A stretch of 11,565 bases of DNA from contig CAYRMG010000037.1 of assembly GCA_964425585.1 (NCBI GenBank), positions 1 through 11,565 of the forward strand, given 5' to 3'. The translations under genes were made by a program, and so were the position numbers. Below are positions 5,683 through 11,565 of this stretch, piece by piece. The DNA is from Aquifex sp964425585 (GTDB taxonomy: Bacteria; Aquificota; Aquificia; Aquificales; Aquificaceae). The notes beneath the pieces were generated by a model, which was given only the letters and a program-made list of their open reading frames with translations, was not told the DNA's origin and did not search any database. Every line of letters starts with the position of its first letter. Positions within the stretch are counted from its first letter, which is position 1.

Positions 5683-6851
5683 AAGGGAACTATCTCGGGT
5701 TTAGGGAAACCGTTGAACTCCGAAGCGTAAACCGTTGTGTATGCTCCCGCCGAAAGGATGTAAAGGTAATCCCCGACCTCCGGCTCGGGGAGGTAAACAT
5801 TTTTAGCAACCACGTCCATGCTATCACAGGAAACGCCCCCTATTACCCACTCCTTTAGTTCTCCTTCTCTCTCCACATAAAAGGGATACCTTATTCCTCC
5901 CAGAGCTTCCGCAAGACCGTTGAAAACTCCCGTATCAATGTAAAGCCAGTTTTCCTTTCCTCTGGTTGCCTTTCCTATTACCCTTGTTATCATAACACCC
6001 TGGTCTCCGACTATTCCCCTTCCGGGTTCAATCTGGAGTTCATAGGGCTGAACGGGGAAATACTTCCTCATGAGACCTTTTACATAATAAGCTATGTCCT
6101 CAACGCTTAAAGACTCGTAGTTATACCTTACGGGGATACCTCCCCCCATGTTAAGCATCTGAAGTTTCAACCCCCTTTTTCTTGCCATTTCCCAAAGGCT
6201 TGCGGAGAGCTTTACCGCTATGAACCAGTTCCTCAGGTTATTGCACTGGGAACCGACATGAAAGGTTATCCCGTAGGGAACAAGTCCCGCGTCGTTTGCA
6301 TATTCAAGAATCTCAAGAGCTGTGTTTATATCAACTCCGAACTTCCTTGAGAGAGGCCAATCACTACCCTCATTCGGAACCGCTATCCTTACGTAAACCT
6401 TTGAACGGGGAGCTACCCGTTTTATTTTCTCAACTTCCGCAAAGCTGTCAACCGCAAAGGTTCTCACACCTACGGAATACGCAAAGTCTATAAAATCGGG
6501 GGGTTTCACGGGGTTGCTTGATATTATTTTCTCTACCTTCCCGCCTAGTCGGAGCACCTTCTCAAGCTCCCTTATTGAGGCTACCTCAAACCCTGCACCG
6601 ACTTGTGCAAGAACGCGAATTACGTCCTCATCGTCGTTTGCCTTAACCGCGTAGTAAATGTTAAACTCCGAAAAGTTATACTTAACCTTCAGATATTTAC
6701 TCTTTACACCTTCTATATCCATCAAAAGAACGGGGGTTTTTTCGGGTTTTAAAAGCTTTTCTATCCTTCCCTTTCTTTTACCCACAAACTCCTGAAAATA
6801 CTTTTTAGACTGGAGAAACTGAATCTCGCCGTAGTTTACCGTTCCGGTCAT
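5679..6851 (-). CDS. Ornithine/lysine-type PLP decarboxylase (fold III)
   Basis: This 390-residue enzyme belongs to the alanine-racemase-fold decarboxylases, which convert basic amino acids to diamines for polyamine synthesis. Seen: YYAVKAN with PLP lysine K70, FHVGSQ with H198, LNMGGGIP (233-240), EPGRG (275-279), YIDTGVFNG with D306, GVSCDSMD with catalytic Cys C342, and GAYTTVYASEFNGF (369-382). The CDSxD and ASxFNGF signatures point to eukaryotic-type ornithine decarboxylase and its lysine/ornithine relatives, not to diaminopimelate decarboxylase. The substrate (ornithine, lysine or another) cannot be fixed by eye. Aquificales make long and branched polyamines, which fits. It stands alone on its strand, convergent with the regulator (stop codons overlap) and divergent from the macrodomain gene over 26 bp. 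No Shine-Dalgarno sequence precedes the ATG, so a leaderless start is possible. Confidence 0.9.
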   Translation of the reverse strand: MTGTVNYGEIQFLQSKKYFQEFVGKRKGRIEKLLKPEKTPVLLMDIEGVKSKYLKVKYNFSEFNIYYAVKANDDEDVIRVLAQVGAGFEVASIRELEKVLRLGGKVEKIISSNPVKPPDFIDFAYSVGVRTFAVDSFAEVEKIKRVAPRSKVYVRIAVPNEGSDWPLSRKFGVDINTALEILEYANDAGLVPYGITFHVGSQCNNLRNWFIAVKLSASLWEMARKRGLKLQMLNMGGGIPVRYNYESLSVEDIAYYVKGLMRKYFPVQPYELQIEPGRGIVGDQGVMITRVIGKATRGKENWLYIDTGVFNGLAEALGGIRYPFYVEREGELKEWVIGGVSCDSMDVVAKNVYLPEPEVGDYLYILSAGAYTTVYASEFNGFPKPEIVPF

Positions 6852-6877
6852 TTTGAAAAATATAAGATAAATGTATT
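6852..6877. promoter_or_regulatory. 26-bp divergent spacer between decarboxylase and macrodomain genes
   Basis: Both genes must be transcribed outward from this AT-rich spacer or from within each other's 5' ends. It contains TATAAGAT (6861-6868) and, reading the minus strand, TTATATTTTTC next to the decarboxylase ATG. Neither gene has a Shine-Dalgarno sequence here. Exact -10 and -35 boxes cannot be assigned with confidence. Confidence 0.4.
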
Positions 6878-7375
6878 ATGGATATAAGGGTTTTAAAGGG
6901 AAGCATTCTTGACGTTGAAGCTGAGGCTATAGTGAATCCCGCAAACAGCAGGGGCTTTATGGGGGGCGGTGTTGCGGGTGTTATAAAAAGAGAAGGAGGG
7001 CAGGATATAGAGAGGGAAGCTACCGAAAAAGCACCCATTCCCGTAGGTTCTGCGGTTCTCACCACCGCGGGAAGGCTTAAATTTAAAGGGGTTATACATG
7101 CCCCTACTATGGAAGAGCCGGCGATGCCCTCTTCGGAAGAAAAAATAAGGAAGGCAACAAGGGCGGCGCTTGAGCTTGCGGATAGGGAAGGATTCAGAGT
7201 TATAGCTTTTCCGGGTATGGGAACGGGTGTGGGCGGAGTTCCCAAAAAGATAGCGGCGAAGGCGATGGTTGAGGAAATTAGAAATTTCAACGCTAAGAAC
7301 CTTGAAAAGGTTATTCTTGTTGATATAGACGAGGAAATGGTAAAAGCATGGGAAGAAGTTTTGGGCTTGCGTTAA
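6878..7375 (+). CDS. Macrodomain protein (ADP-ribose-binding / probable ADP-ribose deacylase)
   Basis: This 165-residue protein is essentially one macrodomain, the fold that binds ADP-ribose and often hydrolyses O-acetyl-ADP-ribose, ADP-ribose-1''-phosphate or ADP-ribosyl esters in the cytosol. Seen: the N-terminal strand MDIRVLKGSILD, AIVNPANSRGFMGGGVAGVI (17-36, ribose and phosphate loop), a HAPTM segment (74-78), and the second phosphate loop FPGMGTGVGGVP (111-122). The length is that of a stand-alone bacterial macrodomain. It is divergent from the decarboxylase gene, and its last 28 nt overlap the start of the adaptor gene. No ADP-ribosyltransferase or sirtuin gene is nearby, so its substrate in the cell is unknown. 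The fold assignment is secure; the catalytic activity is inferred. Confidence 0.93.
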   Translation: MDIRVLKGSILDVEAEAIVNPANSRGFMGGGVAGVIKREGGQDIEREATEKAPIPVGSAVLTTAGRLKFKGVIHAPTMEEPAMPSSEEKIRKATRAALELADREGFRVIAFPGMGTGVGGVPKKIAAKAMVEEIRNFNAKNLEKVILVDIDEEMVKAWEEVLGLR

Positions 7376-7848
7376 TTTTATTAATTCTTCCCCTACTTTC
7401 TTTTTCAGAAGAGATTATTCTTTACGCTATAGTCAAGGGAAGGGTGGAAAGGGTTTTCGTAAAGGAAGGTGAAAAAGTCAGGAACGGAGATATTCTTTTG
7501 AAAATTTCCGCAGAGCTCTACGATGCAAAAATAAGGGAACTGGAGGCGAGGTTAAAAAAACTTGAAGTTGATAGATGGAAAAAGGAAAGAGATTACAAAA
7601 GGTATAAGGAGATGTTTGAGAGGGATTTACTCGCGGAAAGTATTCTTGAGGAAAAGGAGGCGGAACTGAGGAGGGTTGAGTATCAAATTCAAGAGGTAAA
7701 GGCTCAAATAGAAAGTTTAAAGATTCTGAAGAAGTATACGGAAATAAGAAGTCCGGTAAACGGAAGGGTAAAGAGAATTCTGGTAAGGGAAGGAGTTCAC
7801 ATAAACGGTGAGTTAATCCCCCAAAAGGTTATAGTCCTACAGCCCTAA
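7348..7848 (+). CDS. Short HlyD/RND-type periplasmic adaptor-like protein
   Basis: This 166-residue secreted protein starts with a hydrophobic signal peptide (about 1-20, cut near FSEE). It then shows two halves of a biotinyl/lipoyl barrel-sandwich domain: residues 25-54 (IVKGRVERVFVKEGEKVRNGDIL) and 131-154 (TEIRSPVNGRVKRILVREGVHING). Between them lies a charged coiled-coil hairpin (about 56-128). This is the core of membrane-fusion proteins of efflux pumps and type I secretion. Normal adaptors are 300-450 residues and carry further beta-barrel and membrane-proximal domains, which are absent, so this is a miniature form or a remnant. No pump or outer-membrane channel gene is adjacent. The start overlaps the macrodomain gene by 28 nt; a weak GAGGA lies 12 nt upstream. 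The end overlaps dapB by 12 nt, convergent. Confidence 0.85.
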   Translation: MGRSFGLALILLILPLLSFSEEIILYAIVKGRVERVFVKEGEKVRNGDILLKISAELYDAKIRELEARLKKLEVDRWKKERDYKRYKEMFERDLLAESILEEKEAELRRVEYQIQEVKAQIESLKILKKYTEIRSPVNGRVKRILVREGVHINGELIPQKVIVLQP

Positions 7849-8631
7849 GACATCAAACATGGTATAAAATCCCGCTTCCCTTCCCTTTATCCATTTTGCC
7901 GCTTCTATCGCTCCCTTTGCAAATGTATCCCTTGAGGAAGCCCTATGGGTGAGTTCAAGCCTTTCCCCGAATCCCAGAAAGAATACCGTATGGTCTCCGA
8001 CGACATCTCCGCCTCTTAGCGCCATAACCCCAATCTCGTCATCGCTCCTCGGAGCGTGCCCTTCCCTTCCGTGGACAATTTTTTTCCTCCCCAGGGTCTC
8101 GGAAAGTATCCGAGCAAGCTTTACCGCTGTTCCGCTCGGTGCATCCTTTTTAAACCTGTGGTGTATCTCCATGATTTCCGCGTCAAAGTTCTTATCCCTT
8201 AGAACACTGGCTGCTATCTCAACGAGCTTAAAAAGAAGATTTACCCCTAAGCTCATGTTCGGTGAAAGGAGTATAGGGGCTTCCTTTGAGAGTTCTTTTA
8301 TTTCTTCAATTTCCTTATCCGTAAAGCCAGTAGTTCCTATAACCGAAGCCTTTTTCTCAAGGGCTGTTAGCTTTGCATGACCTACCGCCGCTGTCGGATT
8401 TCCCGAAAACTCAATTACAACGTCCCCGTGAGGAAGAACTTCCTCCAGTCTGCTCGTGAGGGGTTTTCCTTTGAGCTCTTCCTTCCCGAGAGCTTCCCCG
8501 AGGTCAAGTGAGGGTATGCAGTCCGGGTGCTCTACACCTCCTACCACTTCCACTTCCTTATCCTGAAGTGAAAGCTCAATAATCCTTCTTCCCATTCTGC
8601 CGAGAGCGCCGCAGACTATTACCTTTACCAT
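7837..8631 (-). CDS. dapB: 4-hydroxy-tetrahydrodipicolinate reductase
   Basis: DapB reduces the dipicolinate intermediate with NAD(P)H to tetrahydrodipicolinate, on the way to diaminopimelate (cell wall) and lysine. The 264 residues are of usual length. Seen: nucleotide-binding GALGRMGRRI (8-17), EFSGNP (74-79), GTTGFT (99-104), SPNMSLGVN (123-131) and the catalytic and substrate motif EIHHRFKKDAPSGTA (155-169) with H157/H158 and the Lys pair 161/162. RGGDVVGDHTV and ELTHRASSRDTFAKGA near the C terminus are also typical. It is the last gene of a five-gene minus-strand unit that also holds lysA. Its ATG overlaps the stop of the 85-residue gene by one base (TAATG), and its ribosome-binding site is inside that gene. 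Its TAG stop lies within the convergent adaptor gene. Confidence 0.97.
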   Translation of the reverse strand: MVKVIVCGALGRMGRRIIELSLQDKEVEVVGGVEHPDCIPSLDLGEALGKEELKGKPLTSRLEEVLPHGDVVIEFSGNPTAAVGHAKLTALEKKASVIGTTGFTDKEIEEIKELSKEAPILLSPNMSLGVNLLFKLVEIAASVLRDKNFDAEIMEIHHRFKKDAPSGTAVKLARILSETLGRKKIVHGREGHAPRSDDEIGVMALRGGDVVGDHTVFFLGFGERLELTHRASSRDTFAKGAIEAAKWIKGREAGFYTMFDVLGL

Positions 8632-8888
8632 TAAGTTCCTTCCTCCTCTCCGAATATAAGCTTTTCAAGCTCATCAACCGCCTCGGAAGCTTGCTCCGGG
8701 GGAACAACGGAGGGGTAAATTGCAACCCTTACACCTTCTTTGAAAAGGAAGCGGGCTATAATGTCTTGGAGTTTTTCAAGTTCTTCGGGTGTGAGGTCTG
8801 TTCTTATGCTCTCTTCTACGCTCGGTTTGTCGGTGACAAAGAAACCGACCAAGGCAAAGGGAACGGCAACGTATTTTTTTTCTTCCAT
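8631..8888 (-). CDS. Conserved-looking small protein of unknown function between transaldolase and dapB
   Basis: I do not recognise this 85-residue protein. It has no Cys, no signal peptide and no membrane segment. The sequence suggests a strand at about 5-18 (YVAVPFALVGFFVT), a helix from LTPEELEKLQDIIARFLFKE (32-51), a strand RVAIYPSVV (54-62) and a helix PEQASEAVDELEKLIF (64-79), a small alpha/beta unit with an acidic tail GEEEGT. It is likely real: a perfect AGGAGG lies 5 nt before its ATG, and its stop overlaps the dapB start by one base. The placement suggests co-expression with dapB, but no functional link can be shown from sequence. Confidence 0.82.
   Translation of the reverse strand: MEEKKYVAVPFALVGFFVTDKPSVEESIRTDLTPEELEKLQDIIARFLFKEGVRVAIYPSVVPPEQASEAVDELEKLIFGEEEGT
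8637..8647 (-). promoter_or_regulatory. dapB: Ribosome-binding region for dapB inside the 85-residue gene
   Basis: On the minus strand AGGAGG followed by AAGGA precedes the dapB ATG by 10 and 5 nt respectively. These bases also encode the GEEEG tail of the upstream protein. Together with the TAATG overlap this indicates translational coupling by reinitiation. Confidence 0.7.
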
Positions 8889-8893
8889 AATAT

Positions 8894-8899
8894 CCTCCT
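8894..8899 (-). promoter_or_regulatory. Shine-Dalgarno AGGAGG for the 85-residue gene
   Basis: Minus-strand AGGAGG stands 5 nt before the ATG at 8888, in the 27-bp gap after the transaldolase stop. It confirms this start and supports the small gene being translated. Confidence 0.85.
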
Positions 8900-8915
8900 G
8901 TTTATATGATAGTGC

Positions 8916-9569
8916 TTAAAAGGGCTTTTCGGGAACTTTTTCCCAGTCCTTTAGGAATCTCTCAAGGCCTATGTCGGTAAGCGGGTGTTTGAAGAGCTGT
9001 TCCATCACTTTAAAGGGCATGGTGCATATGTCGGCACCTATTAAAGCGGCCTCAAGGACGTGCATAGGGTGTCTTACGCTTGCGACTATTATTTCCGTAT
9101 CAAACTCGTAGTTTGAGAATATTGTTTTAACTTCCTCAATTAGTTTCATACCATCACCGCTTATATCGTCTATTCTTCCTACGAAGGGAGATACGTAAGA
9201 AGCTCCCGCCTTTGCAGCAAGAAGGGCTTGCGTAGGTGAAAAAACGAGGGTTACGTTCGTAGGTATACCTTCGCTTTCAAGGGCTTGAACCGCTTTAAGT
9301 CCTTCCGGAGTGAGGGGTATCTTCACCACAACGTTTTCCCCGAGCTCAGCAAGCATCTTTCCTTCCCTTATCATTCCTTCAGCGTCCAAGGATACCGTTT
9401 CAAGACTTACGGGCCCCTCAACAATTTCAAGGATTTCTTTTACTACTTCCTTAAAAGGCCTTCCCGTTTTTGATATAAGGGTGGGGTTTGTTGTAACACC
9501 GTCAAGAATTCCCCACTCCATAGCTTTTTTAATTTCTTCAATATTTGCGGTGTCTAAGAAAAACTTCAT
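8916..9569 (-). CDS. tal: Transaldolase (short, TalC-like type)
   Basis: The 217-residue length and sequence place it in the short transaldolase/fructose-6-phosphate aldolase family, TIM-barrel enzymes of the non-oxidative pentose phosphate pathway in the cytosol. Seen: FFLDTAN with D6, GVTTNPTLI with N28, VVKIPLTPEG with Schiff-base lysine K83, NVTLVFSPTQALLAAKAGA (105-123), SPFVGRIDD (127-135) and ASVRHPMHV (163-171). From family knowledge, E. coli fructose-6-phosphate aldolase has Gln59 and Tyr131, whereas transaldolases have Glu and Phe. Here E57 and F129 occupy those places, so transaldolase is the better call. It follows lysA by 14 bp, and a perfect AGGAGG abuts the lysA stop. A sugar-phosphate gene inside a lysine operon has no obvious logic. 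Confidence 0.93.
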   Translation of the reverse strand: MKFFLDTANIEEIKKAMEWGILDGVTTNPTLISKTGRPFKEVVKEILEIVEGPVSLETVSLDAEGMIREGKMLAELGENVVVKIPLTPEGLKAVQALESEGIPTNVTLVFSPTQALLAAKAGASYVSPFVGRIDDISGDGMKLIEEVKTIFSNYEFDTEIIVASVRHPMHVLEAALIGADICTMPFKVMEQLFKHPLTDIGLERFLKDWEKVPEKPF

Positions 9570-9577
9570 CTTCTCTA

Positions 9578-9583
9578 CCTCCT
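9578..9583 (-). promoter_or_regulatory. tal: Shine-Dalgarno AGGAGG for the transaldolase gene
   Basis: Minus-strand AGGAGG lies directly after the lysA stop codon and 8 nt before the transaldolase ATG at 9569. It supports co-transcription from lysA and independent ribosome entry. Confidence 0.85.
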
Positions 9584-10834
9584 TTAGCTAATTATTATGT
9601 AGTTGTAGTCTTCCCTTCTCCTGATTAGGCTCACCTCACCCCTATCAACAAGAACCTCCGCAGCTCTCGGCCTCACGTTGTAGTGCGATGACATAGCAAA
9701 GCCGTAAGCTCCCGCCGAGAAAACAACAAGGTAATCGCCCCTCTCTGATTTTTGAATATCTCTGTCAAGAGCGAGGAAATCTCCCGTTTCGCATATGGGT
9801 CCCACAATATCCGCTTTTACGCTTCCGCGGTCTTTTAGAACGGCGGGAACGATGTGATGGTAAGCGTTGTAAATTGCGGGTCTTATGAGGTCATTCATTC
9901 CCGCATCAACTATTATAAAGTGCTTGCCCCCTTTGTCTTTTGTAAACTGAACCCGGGTTATAAGAAATCCGCCGTTTCCCGTTATTGACCTTCCCGGTTC
10001 AAGAACGAGTTTCGCCTCTATATCGGAAATGTAAGGTTCTATGGCTCTCTTCAGGTCTTCGGGACTCGGCTCTTTATCCTCGGGTTTGTATTTTATTCCG
10101 AGACCTCCTCCTATGTCCAGATACCTTATATTGAAACCCTTATTTGTAAGCTCACGGTATAGGTTTACAACCTTTTCCACGGCTTCTTTGTAAGGGGATA
10201 TATCAAGTATCTGGGAGCCTATATGGGTATGTATGCCTATGACCTCTACGTTCTTAAATCTTGAGGCGTATTCGTAAACATCGGGAGCTTCTTTTATATC
10301 TATGCCGAACTTGCTCTTTTGCATTCCCGTTGCTATATAAGGGTGGGTTTTGGGGTCAACGTCCGGGTTTACCCTTACCGATATTCTTACTTTTTTCCCC
10401 AACTTTTGGGCAAGCTCGTTTAATACCTCTATCTCCTGCTTGCTTTCAACGTTAAACATAAGGATGTCCGCATTTATAGCTTCCGTTAATTCTTTCTCCG
10501 TTTTTCCTACGCCTGCGTAAACTATCTTATCGGGTGATATACCCGCCTTTAGTGCTACGTAAAGCTCTCCGCCCGATACTATGTCCGCTCCCGCTCCGAG
10601 CCTTCCCAGAAGCTCCACTATACGCGGATTGAAGTTCGCCTTTATGGCGTAGCATATAAGTGCATCGGGAAAGGCTTGTTTATATGCATTGAAGCGGTCC
10701 CTTATATAGCTTGCACTGTAAACGTAAAGGGGTGTTCCGAACTCCTTCGCGAGTTCATAAAAGGAAACACCTTCTATGTGAAGCTCTCCGTTTTTATACT
10801 CAAGGTAGGGGTTATACTCCTTTATCAGCTCCAT
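9584..10834 (-). CDS. lysA: Diaminopimelate decarboxylase
   Basis: LysA decarboxylates meso-diaminopimelate to L-lysine, the last step of lysine synthesis. The 416 residues are of normal length for this fold-III PLP enzyme. Seen: CYAIKANFNP with PLP lysine K65, GADIVSGGELY (82-92), HTHIGSQ with H204 (202-208), YLDIGGGLGI (238-247), LEPGRSI (278-284), GPICETGDFLA with catalytic C348, and SAGAYGFAMSSHYN with Y377. The CETGD motif distinguishes it from the ornithine-type paralogue at 5679-6851, which has CDSMD. It is the second gene of the minus-strand unit, 12 bp after the DUF4416 gene, and followed by the transaldolase. No clear Shine-Dalgarno sequence precedes its ATG, so its translation may depend on the upstream gene or a start very near the ATG. 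Confidence 0.97.
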   Translation of the reverse strand: MELIKEYNPYLEYKNGELHIEGVSFYELAKEFGTPLYVYSASYIRDRFNAYKQAFPDALICYAIKANFNPRIVELLGRLGAGADIVSGGELYVALKAGISPDKIVYAGVGKTEKELTEAINADILMFNVESKQEIEVLNELAQKLGKKVRISVRVNPDVDPKTHPYIATGMQKSKFGIDIKEAPDVYEYASRFKNVEVIGIHTHIGSQILDISPYKEAVEKVVNLYRELTNKGFNIRYLDIGGGLGIKYKPEDKEPSPEDLKRAIEPYISDIEAKLVLEPGRSITGNGGFLITRVQFTKDKGGKHFIIVDAGMNDLIRPAIYNAYHHIVPAVLKDRGSVKADIVGPICETGDFLALDRDIQKSERGDYLVVFSAGAYGFAMSSHYNVRPRAAEVLVDRGEVSLIRRREDYNYIIIS

Positions 10835-10846
10835 AGAAAAGAGATT

Positions 10847-11386
10847 TTACAGTATATTTTTAAGCTTTCGCTCCTCTAAAAACTTCTTTCTTACCTTTTT
10901 AAAAAACTCTCTTACCGCGGTATGCCTGTAGTCAGGGTATGTCCAGTATAGGGGTCTGAAAGCTCCGTAAACGTAAAGAAGTTCTACCTCTGCATAAATT
11001 TCCCTGGAAAGGTATATTCTTGCACCTCTTCTCTTGTGAGAAGCTAGAATTAATTGAGTTTCATCCAAATATCCCGGGTCTAAGTTAACGGTTCTGTTTC
11101 CTCTTACGGAAAGCTCCTTTTCCACTTCCATGGATTTAAGTTTTATATCAACAAGCTGACCCTTATCTTTTAAATCCCGAAGGGAAAGGTAAAGCTTTTT
11201 TAACGGTTTTCCCATTTCTCTTCCGTAATAGTTTTCTAAAAAGTTAAAGTAAAATTCTTCGGAAATTAAATCAATTTTCCCGAAGTGTCTTTCAATTTCC
11301 TCCAAAGCCCTTTTTAAATTCTCCCTATAGTTCTCGTTGTAAAGAATTGAAAAAGTAAATTTAGCTAAGTCCATAGAAATATACAT
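10847..11386 (-). CDS. DUF4416 family protein
   Basis: This 179-residue protein fits DUF4416, a family of unknown function found in diverse deep-branching and delta-type bacteria. Characteristic segments, recalled from the family, are FSILYNE (12-18), FGKIDLISEEFYFNFLENYYGREMG (35-59), the IKLKSMEVEKEL stretch (81-92), VNLDPGYL (100-107), ARIYLSREIYAEVELLY (122-138) and WTYPDYR (148-154). The Asp, His/Arg and Tyr in these motifs could form an active or binding site, but no reaction is known to me. There are no membrane segments or signal peptide. It opens the minus-strand unit leading to lysA, with a 12-bp gap. The ATG at 11386 has no Shine-Dalgarno sequence; Met5 (11374) is an alternative start that would still keep the whole domain. 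Confidence 0.87.
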   Translation of the reverse strand: MYISMDLAKFTFSILYNENYRENLKRALEEIERHFGKIDLISEEFYFNFLENYYGREMGKPLKKLYLSLRDLKDKGQLVDIKLKSMEVEKELSVRGNRTVNLDPGYLDETQLILASHKRRGARIYLSREIYAEVELLYVYGAFRPLYWTYPDYRHTAVREFFKKVRKKFLEERKLKNIL

Positions 11387-11405
11387 TAGGATTAAACTAA
11401 TAGGT
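11387..11405. promoter_or_regulatory. 19-bp divergent spacer between DUF4416 gene and the secreted protein gene
   Basis: Only 19 bp separate two outward-facing ATGs, so the two promoters must overlap the 5' ends of the genes or each other. The spacer and its flanks are AT-rich. TATACAT at 11380-11386 (plus strand) is a possible -10. No -35 is convincing and no Shine-Dalgarno sequence is evident on either side. Confidence 0.35.
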
Positions 11406-11565
11406 ATGAAGAAAATTTTAAGCGTTTTACTGTTTTTGTTTACGGCTTTTGCTTATCCCCTTAGCCCTTCGGAAGAAAGTAGGCTCCTCAAAGACATAGC
11501 TGAAATAAAGGCTACCTTAAAAACCTTTATGGAACAAACGGATAAAAGGTTTGAAGATGTTAATA
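11406..11565 (+). CDS. N-terminal part of a secreted coiled-coil protein (cut by window end)
   Basis: An ATG at 11406 opens a frame with no stop to the window end (53 complete codons). Residues 1-16 (MKKILSVLLFLFTAFA) form a textbook signal peptide: a Lys pair, a hydrophobic core and an Ala-x-Ala-like cleavage site. The mature part begins YPLSPSEESRLLKDIAEIK and continues with amphipathic helix (ATLKTFMEQTDKRFEDVN) of coiled-coil type. The TDKRFEDVN ending is the kind of unit often repeated in long fibrous or phage-like coiled coils, but that cannot be checked here. The protein is likely periplasmic. It is divergent from the DUF4416 gene. Function unknown. Confidence 0.8.
   Translation, partial: MKKILSVLLFLFTAFAYPLSPSEESRLLKDIAEIKATLKTFMEQTDKRFEDVN

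Noticed and set aside
6805..7290. Minus-strand open frame of 161 codons opposite the macrodomain gene
   Set aside because: Its low-complexity Ala/Ser/Pro composition is the complement of Gly- and Ala-rich macrodomain codons. The opposite strand encodes a clear family member.
7949..8380. Plus-strand open frame of 143 codons opposite dapB
   Set aside because: It is Ser/Pro/Leu-rich shadow sequence of the conserved DapB coding region, with no family resemblance.
8916..9569. Fructose-6-phosphate aldolase as the function of the TalC-like protein
   Set aside because: E57 and F129 stand where the aldolase has Gln and Tyr, so transaldolase fits better.
1..11565. CRISPR array, insertion sequence, tRNA or rRNA, or recent foreign island
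   Set aside because: No spaced direct repeats, transposase, cloverleaf or rRNA-like sequence was seen, and codon and amino acid use is broadly uniform apart from slightly higher AT at the right end.

Overview
The window looks like chromosomal DNA from a hyperthermophilic, deep-branching Gram-negative bacterium of the Aquificales, most likely Aquifex aeolicus or a close relative. This is inferred from protein character and layout, not from a database match. The proteins are rich in Lys, Glu, Arg and Ile. Arg is mostly AGG/AGA and Ile is often ATA. Genes are packed almost without gaps, and functionally unrelated genes share transcription units. An MCE lipid-transport protein and a signal-peptide-bearing adaptor point to a two-membrane envelope. 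No rRNA, tRNA, CRISPR array, insertion sequence or clear intrinsic terminator was seen. The longest stretch without a gene is 48 bp.

Layout, left to right. (1) Minus strand, 1-2280: trpD (tryptophan synthesis) overlaps by ATGA a gene for a membrane-anchored coiled-coil protein with a C-terminal domain resembling RelE/ParE toxins. A further minus-strand gene may begin at 34 and leave the window. (2) Plus strand, 2329-5682: an MCE/MlaD-type lipid-transport protein, an M29-type metallo-aminopeptidase and a Crp/Fnr-family regulator. The regulator starts 46 nt inside the aminopeptidase gene behind a perfect AGGAGG. (3) Minus strand, 5679-6851: a fold-III PLP decarboxylase of the ornithine/lysine type, probably for polyamine synthesis, whose stop codon overlaps that of the regulator. 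(4) Plus strand, 6878-7848: a macrodomain protein and an overlapping, very short HlyD-like periplasmic adaptor. (5) Minus strand, 7837-11386: DUF4416 protein, lysA, a transaldolase, an 85-residue unknown and dapB, with gaps of 27 bp or less; this looks like a lysine/diaminopimelate operon with passengers. (6) Plus strand from 11406: the start of a secreted coiled-coil protein cut by the window end.

Genes working together: dapB and lysA catalyse an early step and the last step of the diaminopimelate/lysine pathway, and lysine or ornithine could feed the neighbouring decarboxylase. The transaldolase belongs to sugar-phosphate metabolism. The other neighbours have no obvious functional link, as is common in this lineage. 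The most notable observation is the RelE-like domain at the end of a four-helix membrane protein with a coiled coil of about 200 residues and no antitoxin gene next to it. Also of interest are the MCE protein with 43-residue helical repeats and a beta-rich C-terminal domain, and apparent leaderless starts for genes that open transcription units.
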